A stretch of 64,000 nucleotides of DNA from Zygnema cylindricum (taxonomy: Eukaryota > Streptophyta > Zygnematophyceae > Zygnematales > Zygnemataceae). The stretch covers positions 38,969 through 102,968 of the forward strand of contig JBBHKE010002987.1 in assembly GCA_037447655.1 (NCBI GenBank), written 5' to 3'. Positions 1 through 11,616 of this stretch are shown here, in pieces. Position numbers and translations under genes: made by a program. Below the pieces are notes generated by a model that was not told the DNA's origin, ran no database searches, and was given only the letters and a program-made list of their open reading frames with translations. Position 1 is the stretch's first letter. Every line of letters begins with the position of its first letter.

Positions 1-482
1 AGTTACTTTCATTAATGTTCACTCCATACAAGCTTTGGAGAATAGTGAAGGTATGGAGTTATATTGATCATAGTGAGATCGACACTTTGGGCCGGGAAAT
101 GGGAAATGGGCTTCTCAGTGTACTCACTATTGAGACTGCCGACCGGCCAGGCTTGATTATGGACATGGTCAAAATATTGGTTGACTTGAGCATTGCGGTG
201 GAATCGGCAGAGATTGACACAGAGGTATGTAATCCCTCCTATCGGACAGTAATATTCCAATGTTTTTTAAGTCTTTTTTGGAATTCGTTTCTGAGTGAAT
301 AATTTTTTTTGAGCTGATTCTGAGCTTCAAATTCCGGGCTTCCGCAGGGGTTTCTGGTTAAAGACCAGTTTTATGTTAGTTATCACGGAGAGCCGTTGAA
401 TGCGTCCATGCGAGAGGTGGTAGTGAACACACTCCAATACTATCTTACCAAGCCGGAGATTGAATCAGAGGACAGCTATTGA
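1..482 (+). CDS. ACT-domain protein, ACR11/ACR12-like (3' part)
   Basis: This is the last part of a chloroplast ACR11/ACR12-type ACT-repeat protein, a family of proposed amino-acid-sensing regulators. It is open to the left edge, so the transit peptide and first ACT domain lie outside. An exon ends at 224 (GAG before GTATGT) and the last exon is 348-482, after a TTCCGCAG acceptor, with phase 0 across a 123-bp intron. The reading frame runs [18 protein letters not shown], then VESAEIDTE, then across the splice [18 protein letters not shown], ending in [16 protein letters not shown]. The ETADRPG and VSYHGE motifs and the YYL...E.ESY tail are typical of the second ACT domain and C-terminus of this family. 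The 5' boundary of the first visible exon is unclear: AG sites at 49-50 and 69-70 are both possible. Family call firm; function inferred from family. Confidence 0.85.
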
Positions 483-1074
483 GGTCCGTCTATTTCACAA
501 AAATGCTCATTGATTAGTATGTCTGTGAAATTGTTTTATGACCTATGCTACCTGCTTTATCTACTTCTCCTTTCTTTTTTTTTCTATTTTTAGTTTGTTG
601 ACGACAGTTTTGTTGTATCTGATCAGATTGTTAGGTCTTCTTGTGTTCAATCAGCGAGTCTCTCTTTAATGAAACTTAAGTGTAATATTATTTTGTCTTG
701 GATTATTGGAATCATTTGAGATTCCAACTTTCCCTTGCATTTGTTCAGGTTTATCGTAAATTTTCTTCCTCTTCATTTTTTTTTAAAGAACATTTTGCGT
801 GTTTTTTTTAGTTGTTGCTTTGGACAACATACAATCTTCGCTATCTTCATCATTATCGTCGTCATGGTTATTTGCTGTCTCCTTAATAACCAAAGTTCCC
901 TCTTTTATCCAGAAACTCATAGAGTAATTTACGCTAATTAAAGGAATTGACTACAAGCTGCCACGTGTCATTACACTAAATTAGTGTTGAATGTTCCTTT
1001 TCCACACGACACTAATTATTTCTGCAATAGCCATATCTGTTAACACATTTTTTCAGGACAGAGGCAGAGAGAAG
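483..1074. other. 3' UTR and intergenic DNA after the ACR-like gene
   Basis: T-rich sequence without a supportable coding region. The proximal part is probably the 3' UTR. A CACGTG G-box-like hexamer at about 963 is the only motif noticed. Confidence 0.4.
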
Positions 1075-1227
1075 CATAGATCAAAAGTGCGAAAACGTGT
1101 GCAAACGCTATATCTGGTAACCCCGTAGTATATGTGTATTATATGTGTTTTCCAAGTATAATATGTCCTAAAATACGGGATTACTAGATATAGCGTTTGC
1201 ACTCGTTTTCTCGTATTTCTGATCTAT
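1075..1227. mobile_element. Hairpin MITE, about 150 bp
   Basis: Two arms of about 53 bp are inverted copies of each other: both read ATAGATCA, then a GAAAACG core, then GTGCAAACGCTATATCT and CCCGTA. They are separated by about 45 bp. The structure could fold into one hairpin. No coding capacity. The target-site duplication is ambiguous because the ends are themselves palindromic (possibly TA). Confidence 0.6.
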
Positions 1228-2574
1228 GGAGAGAAGTACAAGGCTAATCCTGGCTTCTTCTATGGAAGCTTTGTTTGGATTCTAATAAATGGAATTGGTC
1301 TACTTTTCTTATGCAGGAGTATGTAGCATTTGAATCAAATAAGTGTTCTCAATGGGATGGCCTACCTCTTGATTGTATATGGACTTTTTGTCATAAAAAT
1401 ACATATTCTTGAGGAGTCGACAGTACCAAAACTGGAAAGTTGTCCCTAATGGGTCTCAATATGAGGAGAAATTGGGTAACTGTAACGGCTCGACAAGATG
1501 CGATGAAAAAGTTAGCAACTGGATTATTTATTCACGGTGGTTCTTGTTATTTTGCATTTGTAGATTTTGCGTATATGTAGAAACCTATATATTTGTACTA
1601 GATCAGATCGTTGATCTGTCGATTTTGAGATCAGTTTGGGAATTGGTTTATCCATCCATTTATGGATGGTAATTACTAAAAAAAAAGTGAGTTGTTGTGA
1701 TTATTTAGTGTAGTGGCAAACAAGTCAAATACGTATTTTTGTTGTGTTGTTGTAGCTGGTGTATGTCCCAGCGGATATATGTTTTCAAAAATCAAAATGT
1801 AAAGTTACTAAAACTTCAGGATGGATTGTTTTTTGTGGTGTGTCTGTGATGAGCTTCTCTCGTGGTCTGCTTAAAATAATTTCGATGGACAAATAGGAGA
1901 TTTATGTTGCTTACAAAAGAAAAATCTGTGTTGCTTGTCAGATATATTTCATCGAGACTGCCCTATTTCCATGTCTATGTATGGGCTTCTTTGGGCGTAG
2001 GTTCTTAGCTGGCTTGCACAATGGTGTATCAGTCTGTAGTGTGTGTGACATAAGTAAATTTACAACGGTTTGCTTGGTTTTTGTTTCAAAAATAGTGTCT
2101 TGTATTCGTTTGGAAAACAAGCATTTTGGCTATGTGATACTGCAGTTAAAGGCACCTTGGCGGATATAAATTAAATTGCCTGTTGATGTCTAAATATTGT
2201 GTTGTGTCTATACAGACGATTTATGAACATACACGAGCGAATGCTCATTTTCAAGCAAATTAAGAATTGAAATCTAACAATTGGAGGATGCCCACACATT
2301 CTTGTAGAAACTGATGTGACCACAGTGTTTACACACAGTTCAATTATCTGCGAAATTTGGTTTGCCTCTGATTTGTTTCCTATTAATTCTGTTAATTGGG
2401 CGTTTTACATTTCAATGGGAATAAAATATTGAATGGATTTTGTGTGTGCCAGGATGGCTCTTACGGTATCTTGCTACTCTAGCTCCTGTTGGACCATAGC
2501 CTGGCCTACACACCCATCTGCTATTGAACCCAAATCCTCAACCGTGTTATTCTTCAGTGGTGGATCTAACCATC
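1228..2574. other. Intergenic, nothing recognised
   Basis: AT-rich DNA. Short open frames here have no recognisable domain and no convincing splice context. Confidence 0.4.
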
Positions 2575-2883
2575 TCAACTCCAAAATGAAAATACCTTAG
2601 CATGCTTAATCCCTGTGACGTCGATGGTGGAGGCGCCAAGAGTACACTTAAGTCCGTCGACGTTCCCCTCAAACTCTCTAACCCCATGGATAATTTCAAA
2701 ATCATATTCTTTCATGGTGTGTTCGGCTAGCGAATGCGCCTGCAAGCAATTCAATGTGAGTGGCAAACGCTCGAAGAAGAAAATTGTTAACGAATTGTAC
2801 CCTTCGACATCATCTAACAGTACTGCGCCCACAATCTGTCGAATCCGATCCGATGGGCATTGTTTCACGCAATTCAATACCAT
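2575..2883 (-). pseudogene. Decayed Ty3/Gypsy RNase H fragment
   Basis: The minus-strand frame carries the spaced landmarks of a Ty3/Gypsy RNase H domain: a VLNC block where the catalytic DAS should follow, then IVGAVLLDDVEGYNSL, an ERLPLTLN segment, and the C-terminal signature KEYDFEIIHG...GNVDGL. The catalytic Asp region is scrambled and there is no flanking reverse transcriptase or integrase, so this is a dead fragment. The match rests on motif order only; a profile search with the Ty3 RNase H domain would settle it. Confidence 0.6.
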
Positions 2884-4190
2884 CGCTAATTATCCTGTAC
2901 CATTTTAAGACACGGTATTTAATTTTGACTAGGGAAACGACAAAATAAATGAGCAAGATTTCGAACTTGGAGAATTCAGGAGATATCCTTGAACATTTGG
3001 ACGGCTAATGAGTTTAGCGTTTTTAGGCAACCAAAGTTTAATTTCACTTTTTTGATTTCTAATGACGTAACTATTGAAAGGCAAGACAGCTATCTTTTGA
3101 GTCATACCTAAGTTTCAATTGCTTACAAAAAGAAAATATTTTATTTCATTGTTCGCAATGGGTAAACCATTCGGGTACGAAGTGTGATTAAAAGGAAAAA
3201 AAGGACTATAATTAAGGGCAAGTGATGAACAATTCGTCAAGCTGTAAACATGACCGAAGGTAAAAAACAACGAACAAAGTGGTACTGAAAGAAAAAGTAA
3301 TAGAACTAAACTATAGTAGTAGGCGAAACTACTGTAGCCTAAGCCAAAACAAAAAAAAATTATATCAGCGGTTTCACATGGAGGGACGATTTTTTAACTT
3401 CCTAGGGAAACGTCTTCGGCAAGTATACTTGGGCAACGGCCAACGGGCATGTCGCGTCGTATCGCATTGGCACAACCGGAAATTTCTATACATCGCACAG
3501 CGAACCCGGCTGGGAAAAAAACATCGCATATCGGCCGATACCGCTACGGATGTTATACGCGTCACCAGAGTTTTTGCAAGCATAACAATTACAGTTGCAT
3601 GGAGTCTATAGACCACCAGAATTTGGCTAACCACAATCACATGATACTCACGCACGATTGTTAACCGATCCGATTCTACAGATCGAACTCGCGACCATTT
3701 CGTTTTTGCCAAGTTCGTAGACGGCACGTGTCAGCAGTCCCAATGACTGCTCTTGGCATCTTCAAGCCACCCCTTTCCATTCGCTCGTTTGTCTTGCGCT
3801 CCCTATGCATTCACCCGCCTACGTCGTCCGATCGAGTATTTTCGCACTATTTTCCCGCTCATCGACCATTGCAGTCGTCCATTTTCAGCTAATCGACGGT
3901 GAAGCAACTAGAACCGCACGTGCGACAATTCCCCGCCTTCGTTCTCCATCTGCCACGTTGCCGTCTGAGCATGTCACAAAGCTTCGCCGCCTCAGAGGTG
4001 GGGCCCACTTACGCTAGAAAAAAAAATCGCCCTGAACCCTTCACACCGATTCAATGTTTTCCACCATACCGTTACTCTTCAGCCTTGGTGATTCTTTGCT
4101 GCCAAACCTCTCTCACTTAAAACTTTCTCCAAACGAAACATTTCTTTTCGTTCTCCTGCCCTCTGCAGGGATTCTTGATCGCAAATCTTG
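2884..4190. other. Upstream intergenic region of the hnRNP gene
   Basis: No gene recognised. The last several hundred bases become less AT-rich toward the hnRNP gene and probably hold its promoter. A CACGTG hexamer lies at about 3725. Confidence 0.35.
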
Positions 4191-4226
<36 letters not shown>

Positions 4227-4228
4227 CC
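4191..4228 (+). repeat. (CT)n tract in the hnRNP leader/promoter
   Basis: Nearly pure CT dinucleotide run about 140 bp before the hnRNP start codon, probably within the 5' UTR or core promoter. Similar CT-rich leaders precede the XTH gene and the gene at 21841. Confidence 0.7.
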
Positions 4229-4367
4229 CGCCTAGGAAGGGGTAGCAGTACGTAGCCGATGGAAATAGGACCTCTCTGCAAACCGTGAAGAGGTCCACGT
4301 GTCACATTCTGGATCTGTTTCCGTACAAGTTCTCTAAAGAAAAGTAGATTGTATCTTGTTTGGAAGC

Positions 4368-7300
4368 ATGGATTCGGATCAGGGAAAGCTGTTTGTCGGA
4401 GGAATCTCATGGGAAACAACAGAAGAGAAACTGAGAGATCATTTTGGAGCCTTTGGAGAAGTGAGAGAGACTGTCATTATGAAGGATCGCGCTACAGGAC
4501 GAGCGAGAGGTTTTGGATTTGTCATTTTCTCGGATCCATCTGTGGCGGATCGTGTGGTCCAAGAAAAGCACACAATTGACGGCCGTCAGGTATGTGGTAG
4601 GGAGAGAGGGAGGGCGCGGAGAGGTAGAAAGGGAGAGGGCTGCGAGAGAGAGGGTATAGATAGTGACGGTAGGAAGGGAGAGCGAGTAGAGGCAGGAGTA
4701 TGTGCATTGTGAAAAGAAGTCGGTGAAGGATCAAAGGATGTACGGATGGATAATAAAAATGTATGGGAGAGAGGATACCTGGTTACACATAGAGTGAATG
4801 GATGATTTTAATTTTTATATTTGCATGTTTATTCGTTGAATTAGTAGTCTGTTAGGTTATATGAAGTATTCCAGTACTTCTTTGATCCAATGACGTGTTT
4901 GGAAATTTAAACGGGACAAATGTGTGTGTGTCGCAAGGCTTGGAGGTTATTAACTGACACGTGTGATGTTTTCAGCAGATCTAGAAAGGACTAGTTTTTC
5001 TTTCTAATTTAATTTTTCTGTTATTAGATCGATCATAAAACTTTGTAGAATTACATTCAGTAACAATCATTTTCCATCGGAAAAAAAAACCCCTCCCTTT
5101 CTCTTCTCTCTCTCTCTCTCTCTCTATTTCTGACACTCTCCCTCTGGCTCCCTGACTCTCTTTCTTTCTCTCTCTCTTTCTCTGGCTCTCCCTTTCTCCC
5201 TGGCTCTCTCTCTTTCTCTCTCCTTCTCTCTCTATCTCTGGTGCTCTCTCCCTCGTAATCTTTCTCTCAGGCTCTCTCTCTTGTTCTCTCTCTCTCTCTA
5301 TCTCTCTCTATTCCCCCCCCCTCTCTCTCTTTTGCATATAAATTCCTGATACAGAAGGTTTCTCTCATTTCTCTTTTCACTAGTTTCAGAAAAAAGTTGT
5401 TTTCGTTTTGGGTTTTCTAGTCTTGGTGTGATTCAGTAAAGCTTTCATTTTTTGTTTTGTTTTATGGGCTGAATCCTTTTTGAAAACTTTCACAAAATTA
5501 AACATTATTTGTGTGGTTCAATCCAAACCTTCCTACAGATAGCTGTAATTGTTTTGGAATCATTTAAAACATGTAATAACATTTTAATGAAACTTCTTTA
5601 AAATAGTTTTTGAGGGTTTTTGAACGGTTTCTTTGAGGAACTCAAAATGTTAGTGGGGAGTTTTTAATTAAGATATTAGTTGAGGAACTCGAACTCTCTC
5701 ATGGTTTTCAAACAGTTTTCAAGGAATTTGAACTGTTTTTTAGGGTTTTTCCAATGGTTTTGATGGCTTTTGGACCCTTTTTTAGATTTTCCGAATGTGT
5801 ATTTAGGGTTTTTTGGGCTTTTTTGGGGGTGAAAGGAGAGGCAGATGCCAATCTGTTGGTGATGGCGCCACTCGGCATTCTCTCCACCGCTCTCCTCGTC
5901 CCTATCCTCCCTCTCTACGCTCGACTGGCCCAGGTAACTCTCTTTATCTCTCCCCCTCTCTTCCCCCCCTCTCCCTCCCCCCCTCCTCTCTCTCTCTCCC
6001 CTCTCTCCCCTAAATGTCGGTACAACTAGCCGTTTCTGGAAATCGTTGTTCTGTTTTCTCTCTTCACCTTTCCCTCTCCCTCTCTCCCTCCCCTACCTTT
6101 TTCTCTCTCTCCCTCCCCCTCCCTCTCGCCCTCCCGCTCGCCCCCCCCTCGCCCTCCCTCTCGCCCTCCCCCTCGCCCCCCCCCTCCCCCCCCCCTCCCC
6201 CTCCCCCCCCCCTCCCCCTCCCCCTCCCTCTCCCCCTCCCCCTCCCCCTCCCCCTCCCCCTTCCCCTCCCCCTCCCCCTCCCTCTCCCCCTCCCCCTTCC
6301 CCTCCCCCTCCCCCTCCCTCTCCCCCTCCCCCTTCCTCCCCCTCCCCCTCCCCCTCCCCCTTCCTCCCCCTCCCCCTCCCCCTTCCTCCCCCTCCCCCTC
6401 CCCCTCCCCCTCCCCCTCCCCCTCCCCCTCCCCCTCCCCCTCCCCCTCTTCCTCCCCCTCCCCACCCCCCTCCCTCTCCCTCTCTTCCTCTCTCTCTCTC
6501 TCGCTTTCCCTCTCTTTTTCTCTCTCTCCCTCTCTCCCCCTTTCTCTCCCCCTCTCTCTCCCCCTCTCTCTCCCCCTTTCTCTCCCCCTCTCTCCCCCTT
6601 TTTATCTCTCTTCCTCTTCTCTTTCCAATGCAACTCTTTGCTGTTCTCAAATAATGTGGACTGTCTCATTCCCTCTCTGCTGAATTTCAGGCAGTTTGCC
6701 AGCAGTCACTCTGTATGGTTCTGTGGTCCCTCCTTTTTCGCCTTTTTTCTTTCTGGTCACTTTGTTCACTTGCTTCAGAAATGATTGACAGGTGGAGGCC
6801 AAAAAAGCGGTTCCTAGAGACGAGCAACAGAATGCTTCTCGTGGAGGAGGGGGAGGAGGAGTTGGAGGAGGAGTGACTGGAGGGAGTGCCACAAGAGTGA
6901 AAAAAATATTTGTGGGCGGTTTGGCGTCCTCTGTCACAGAGGAGGATTTCCGAAAGTACTTTGAGCAGTTTGGGACCATCACAGACGTTGTCGTGATGTA
7001 CGATCACAACACTCAACGGCCTCGAGGCTTCGGTTTCATCACTTTTGACAGTGAGGAAGCGGTTGAAAATGTTCTTCTTAAACATTTTCATGAGCTGAAC
7101 GATAAAATGGTCGAGGTGAAGAAAGCCGTTCCCAAGGATGTCTCAGCCGGAGGACAGACAGGAGGAGGAGGCCGAGGTGGTTTTGGAGTCAGGGGAGGAG
7201 GCGGAGGAGGGTATGGAGGTTACAGCACCAGCCCCGGATATGGCGGACGTGGTGAGGGCCGTTTCCCGGGCTCTGGAGGTCGCGGCTATGGAGGATACGG

Positions 7301-8114
7301 AACCTCAGGATATGCGGCGGCTGCCGGATATGGTGGGAATGGGGGATATGGAGCAGCTGTTAACAATGGATATGGAGCCAGTGGATATGGGAGTGGTGCA
7401 GGTTATGGCTCCGGAGGAGGCTCTAGTTACAGCAGTGGTTACGGAGCCGCCGCCGGAGGAGGATATGGCGCAGGAGGAGGAGGTGGAGGAGGAGGAGCCT
7501 ATGGGAGTGCTGGAGGAGGAACTGGATATGGGAGCTCTGGCGCAGGTAGAAGCTCTTGGGGCAGTGGGGCGGCTGGATATGGATCTGGGGCAGTTTCTGG
7601 GTATGGGGCGGGAAGTGGTGGAGGTGGTGGGAGCCAGTATGGAAATGCCGCTGGATGGGGCTCGGGTGCAGGAGTTTCAGCAGGAGGACAGGGGAGTCCT
7701 GCTGGAGCAGGAGCCGGAGCAGGAGGAGGAGGAGGATATGGGGCAAGTGGAGGATATGGATATGGGGCGGATGGAGGGTATGGATCGGCCGCGGCGGGAT
7801 ATGGGGGAGCGAGACAGTCGGGATACGGGAGCTCGGCAGGATATGGGAGTGGAGGGGCGGCCGCTGGAGGATACTCGGGGTACAGTGATATTTACGGGAG
7901 TGGAGCTTATGACCAGAGTGCTTGGGGGAGGACGACAGCCGGAGGAGATTATGGGGCCGCGGCGGTGACCTCTGGGGCATATAATGTGGCAGATGGAGGG
8001 ACCAACGGGAGTGGAGGGTACGGAGGAGGGTATGGAGTGAGTGGGAGACAGACGCAGCGAGCTCCGGATACTCGTTTCCGGCCGTATCCGTCGGCAGGTG
8101 AACGGTCAGGGTAG
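4368..8114 (+). CDS. Two-RRM glycine-rich hnRNP A/B (Musashi/DAZAP1-type) RNA-binding protein
   Basis: Two exons, 4368-4589 and 6792-8114, join in phase 0 to give a 514-aa protein. The start is the ATG opening [20 protein letters not shown]1 covers about residues 6-80, with RNP2 LFVGGI and RNP1 RGFGFVIF. The splice falls after HTIDGRQ and resumes [10 protein letters not shown], the usual end of RRM1 in plant hnRNP A/B proteins. RRM2 follows a Gly linker, with RNP2 IFVGGL and RNP1 RGFGFITF, ending [10 protein letters not shown]. The remaining roughly 300 residues are Gly/Tyr/Ser/Ala-rich with many GYG steps, a low-complexity domain of the kind that self-associates. The C-terminus [11 protein letters not shown] fits a PY-type nuclear import signal. 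The role is inferred from family: nuclear pre-mRNA/mRNA binding, possibly shuttling. Other long frames overlapping exon 2 are by-products of its repeated codons. Confidence 0.93.
5098..5333 (+). repeat. CT-rich microsatellite in the hnRNP intron
   Basis: About 235 bp of CTCTCT and TTTCTC runs, interspersed with CTGGCTC and CCCTCTGG steps. It lies inside the single intron, upstream of the much longer C-rich tract. Confidence 0.8.
5936..6630 (+). repeat. Long C/T-rich tract with (CCCCCT)n core in the hnRNP intron
   Basis: Nearly 700 bp almost purely of C and T except for a short interruption around 6010-6065. The core, about 6120-6480, is built of CCCCCT and CCCTCC steps. The complementary strand therefore carries dozens of runs of three or more G at short spacing, the requirement for G-quadruplexes, and the C strand could form i-motifs. 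In the transcript it is a giant polypyrimidine tract ending about 160 bases before the exon 2 acceptor. Open frames here are low-complexity artefacts. Confidence 0.9.
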
Positions 8115-10798
8115 GGAAGGGAGGGAAGGGATAAGAGAAGTAGAGACAGGTGTGGTTTTGCTGTGCACTCTTTAGGGTTGGGGTTTCCACTGAGGCAGTT
8201 TGGTAGGATATGAATGACAGAAGGGGACAAATAGGTATTTTCTCTGGTAGTGGGATATTGAAGGGAGAGAGTTTAAAGGTGGGAGAACGAAGGGAGAAGG
8301 AGAGAGATGGGATGGGAATGGAGATGTGCCTTTGTGTCGCACTTACACCGTCTGTGTGTGTTTTATTCTAGTAGTGTGCGACTAACAAACCTCGAGAGTA
8401 GTTGAGACTCTAAATTTAGATGAGAAGGACGAGAAGATCTGATATGGACTCAGTCTAGGGCAACGATCGTAGGGTAAAGGTGCTAGGCAAGGGAGGGAAT
8501 GGAAGGGATGGGATAGGAAAATGGGGGAACATCCCTCGTCTTTGGCAGAAATTGCTGTCAGAACAAAAAGGAGCGAAGGACAAAAAACCAAAACAGAAAG
8601 GATCAGATACAGCGGGAGGGTTAGGTTTAACCTTTTGAGATTGCGAAGCTTTTTACTTCTTTGTGACCTAGTAGGTGAGATTTTTTGGAGGACTGAACCA
8701 TGGTTGAATGTATCTGAATGTATGGTTTCTTTACTTTTTAGACTCATTCTCGATTGTTTGAGAGGGAGAGAGGGAGAGGGAGAGGGAGAGAGAGGGGGAG
8801 AGAGAGGGAGAGGGGTAGAAATTTTATGAGAGGGACTAGAGGAGAGGACGGAACGGGGATGGGGATTTTTGCTCTACTAGTTGTAGGACTAGTAGGTGAA
8901 GAAAACAAGGCTCAGGCTTATAAGAGATATTTGCAGTGCCTGTCTCCTTATTGGCTTCTACTAGCTTTCAGTTGGTTTTTGTTTTGGTTTCTCAGGAAAT
9001 GATTTTGCTGATGTCAGCATCCAAAAATCGCTGGACTTAAATCATCATGCTCGAATTATTGTTTTTCCTCTTATGCTGGTTTTGTTCCTGTGCTTCTTAT
9101 TCATCTAGTTGTTGGACAGCTTTCGGGTGTAAACGTCTTTCTTTCTTTTTCTATATACCATAAAAACGTAGAAGTATTTTACTGTGTTGTGGTTGATGGT
9201 TTTTCTTGTTTTGTTTTTTTTTTTTTGTTCGATATCCCGACCTTTCCTGGTTTTTCATGGTTGTCTTTTAATGATTTTAAAATGAGCTGGGGTTGATGAG
9301 GGAAGGAGTGAAGAAGGAATCTTTTTCTTTAAAGGGCCCACTTTGAGCTTGGATTTTAAGGAGATCAATTCTTGTTTAGTCTTTTTGTGTGCCTTGCTTT
9401 TTTCTGCTCCCATTGTTTTGTTTGGAGGTGTTATGTCGTTTCATGCTGTTCTTTTTTCAATGAGTGAAAATTTTGGAACTTATTTGTCAGGTTTTGGTCA
9501 TTTGAGACGGGTTTTTGCCTCTTTGTTTTGTTCCCGAGTGTTCTTGATGAATGCTAGGTTCTTCTAGAGCCAAAATTATTGAATGTAAGAATTGTAGAAG
9601 AGTTGAGAGCAAGAACAATGGCCCTAAAACTGCCAATTCCAGTCATGTCTCTGAGAAAGACATAGTTTCTACCGTGAATTGTAGGACTGTCTTTGGGGTA
9701 GGAGGTCAAATGGTGGTTGTATACTTATCAAATACTAGTTCATGGACACGTTGTGTTGTATTTGAGGCGAGTTTTTTGAAAGGTCTAAAATCAGCTTTGA
9801 AAGGTCCTTCAGAACTGTATTTGAATTAATAACACTAATATGTTATCCTTGACCGTGCAAGGTATAGTATGTTTGTGTCGCTGAAAAATATCTTTTAGGT
9901 AGCCAGAGCTGAAGATTTTGCATTATGTGAGGTTAAGAGGAAGAGTAAATTTTCATACAATATAGAAATAAGCATCGTGAGGGTAATACTGGGGAGTTCT
10001 TTGATTTCTTGTTTGTCAGTTATTTGATGAGCACATCGTTGATAAATTCATGCTTTTCAATTGGGAACTTCTCTGAATATTTGGTCTTTTGACTTCTTTA
10101 TTCTGTAAGGCTTTATTATCTAAAAGTCATACCATAGACTTCGTATCTGTGGAAAAAATATGGCTACAATGTAAAACGGTGAAAGCCGAGAGTGACAAAT
10201 GGTTGGCTAGGCTGACTACATTGTTGTGAAATTCAAATATACAAAAAAAATGAAATACATATGAGACTAGTTCATTCATTTACTGTTCCAATGTCAGAAT
10301 ATTTGCAGTTGGTTTTGCATTAATTGACCCATGCTTACTATTTCGGTGGCGATACACTAGATTTCCACATTAAAGAAGAATTTTATAAGCCTACATTGTC
10401 GTAAGTGCTACTGCAATCATTCTCAGTTAAGGTACAGATTTCGGATAACTGTCCCTATAAGATCAACGATAAAAAGTTAGTAACCCTAAATAATCTGCCA
10501 GACTTGTGGGATCTCCGACCAAATCATACGGGCGAAAGTCCATTGTGGCGGAGAGCCCTTCGTTCATGGAAATAGTTCGCACGTTTCCTTCCAAACAAAA
10601 AGTTTCACCAATAGAATTGTGGAAACAATATTTGCAAAGATAGCAAAATTTTGCTCCGCTAACGCTTTGCACCAGCGAGTAAAAATGCATGCAGAAATCG
10701 TACAGATTAACGTACAAATGCTTACAAAATATGACAAACTTCAGAGAGTACAATGCGTACAGGAATCGTACAAACTTTAGTACTAAACTACTAACTGA
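8115..10798. other. hnRNP 3' UTR and intergenic DNA
   Basis: Purine-rich then T-rich sequence with no supportable coding region. A GA-rich tract at 8755-8815 is the mirror of the CT tracts upstream. The proximal part is likely the 3' UTR, but no polyadenylation site can be fixed by eye. Confidence 0.4.
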
Positions 10799-11200
10799 TA
10801 GTGTTGTGTATCGGAAGCCTCTTTCCAACAACCGATATTTTTTTTTTTATGACCTACCGATAATAGATATTTTGGTTCGATATATCGTAAAGGAAGTTAT
10901 TAGTTTTGTATCGAAAACAATTCTTATCCGATATATTAGATATTCCATGTATTGAATATCGAGTGGTTAGTGAGCCTGATATATCGCTCCGGAACCAACA
11001 AAAACCATCACGATACATTTGGTGGGAGGTGGCGTCCGTACGGCTGTAGTACGAAAAAAATGAATGAAAATCGTACAAAAATTTCCCCCTTTCCCCCTCC
11101 TCCCCTGGCGATCGCCCATCGCTATCATACTGTTGCATTACATGACTTTGACTCTCTTTCATAGTTAAATTAAAATTTGAAATGTGGCTTACTGTGGACA
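10799..11200 (+). mobile_element. hAT-type element, left part only
   Basis: Begins with TAGTGTTGTGTATCGG, the same terminal repeat as the intact elements at 27431 and 37374. Subterminal CGATATATCG-type palindromes and an ACCAACAAAAACCAT block follow. No matching right end was found, so the outer limit given is approximate. Confidence 0.5.
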
Positions 11201-11616
11201 AGTCAGCTAAATGGTATTATAAACACTATTTTATGATTTCGGGTCAAAAAAGTAGAATGATTTACTCCATAAGTAGTGTTTTGCTCCGGTGTTTGAATGT
11301 CTTAACGTTTAAACGATAAAATCGTGTTTTGAATGATAATGTTAACATTGATATTGTTGTTTGTCGACCTCAACAACACGATTTCTATATAAATTTTATT
11401 CTTCCAAAATGATGTTCAAAACGTATGGTTGCACTATGAGAATGGGACTGAGACTCTGTCTTTGGAAAGTACACCGTGTATCGCTATTAGTGTTAATAAT
11501 TTTTTTCGCCACTTAAAACATTTTTTCTCCGTACACAATTGTCGGAATTTCAATTTGAAACAGCCAATCGGAAGCTGAGAATGGTACCTTTCAAAAAAAA
11601 AAAAAAAAAGATCCAA

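Noticed and set aside
6014-6784. 256-aa Leu/Pro/Ser open frame
   Set aside because: Entirely low-complexity translation of the intronic C/T tract; no stop codons can occur in such sequence.
7138-7968. 276-aa acidic open frame and a 255-aa minus-strand frame over the hnRNP exon
   Set aside because: By-products of the repeated GGA/TAT/GGG codons of the glycine-rich domain; the RRM-linked frame is the real one.
9343-9829. Two open frames after the hnRNP gene
   Set aside because: No domain, T-rich composition like the surrounding DNA, and no supporting splice or promoter signal.
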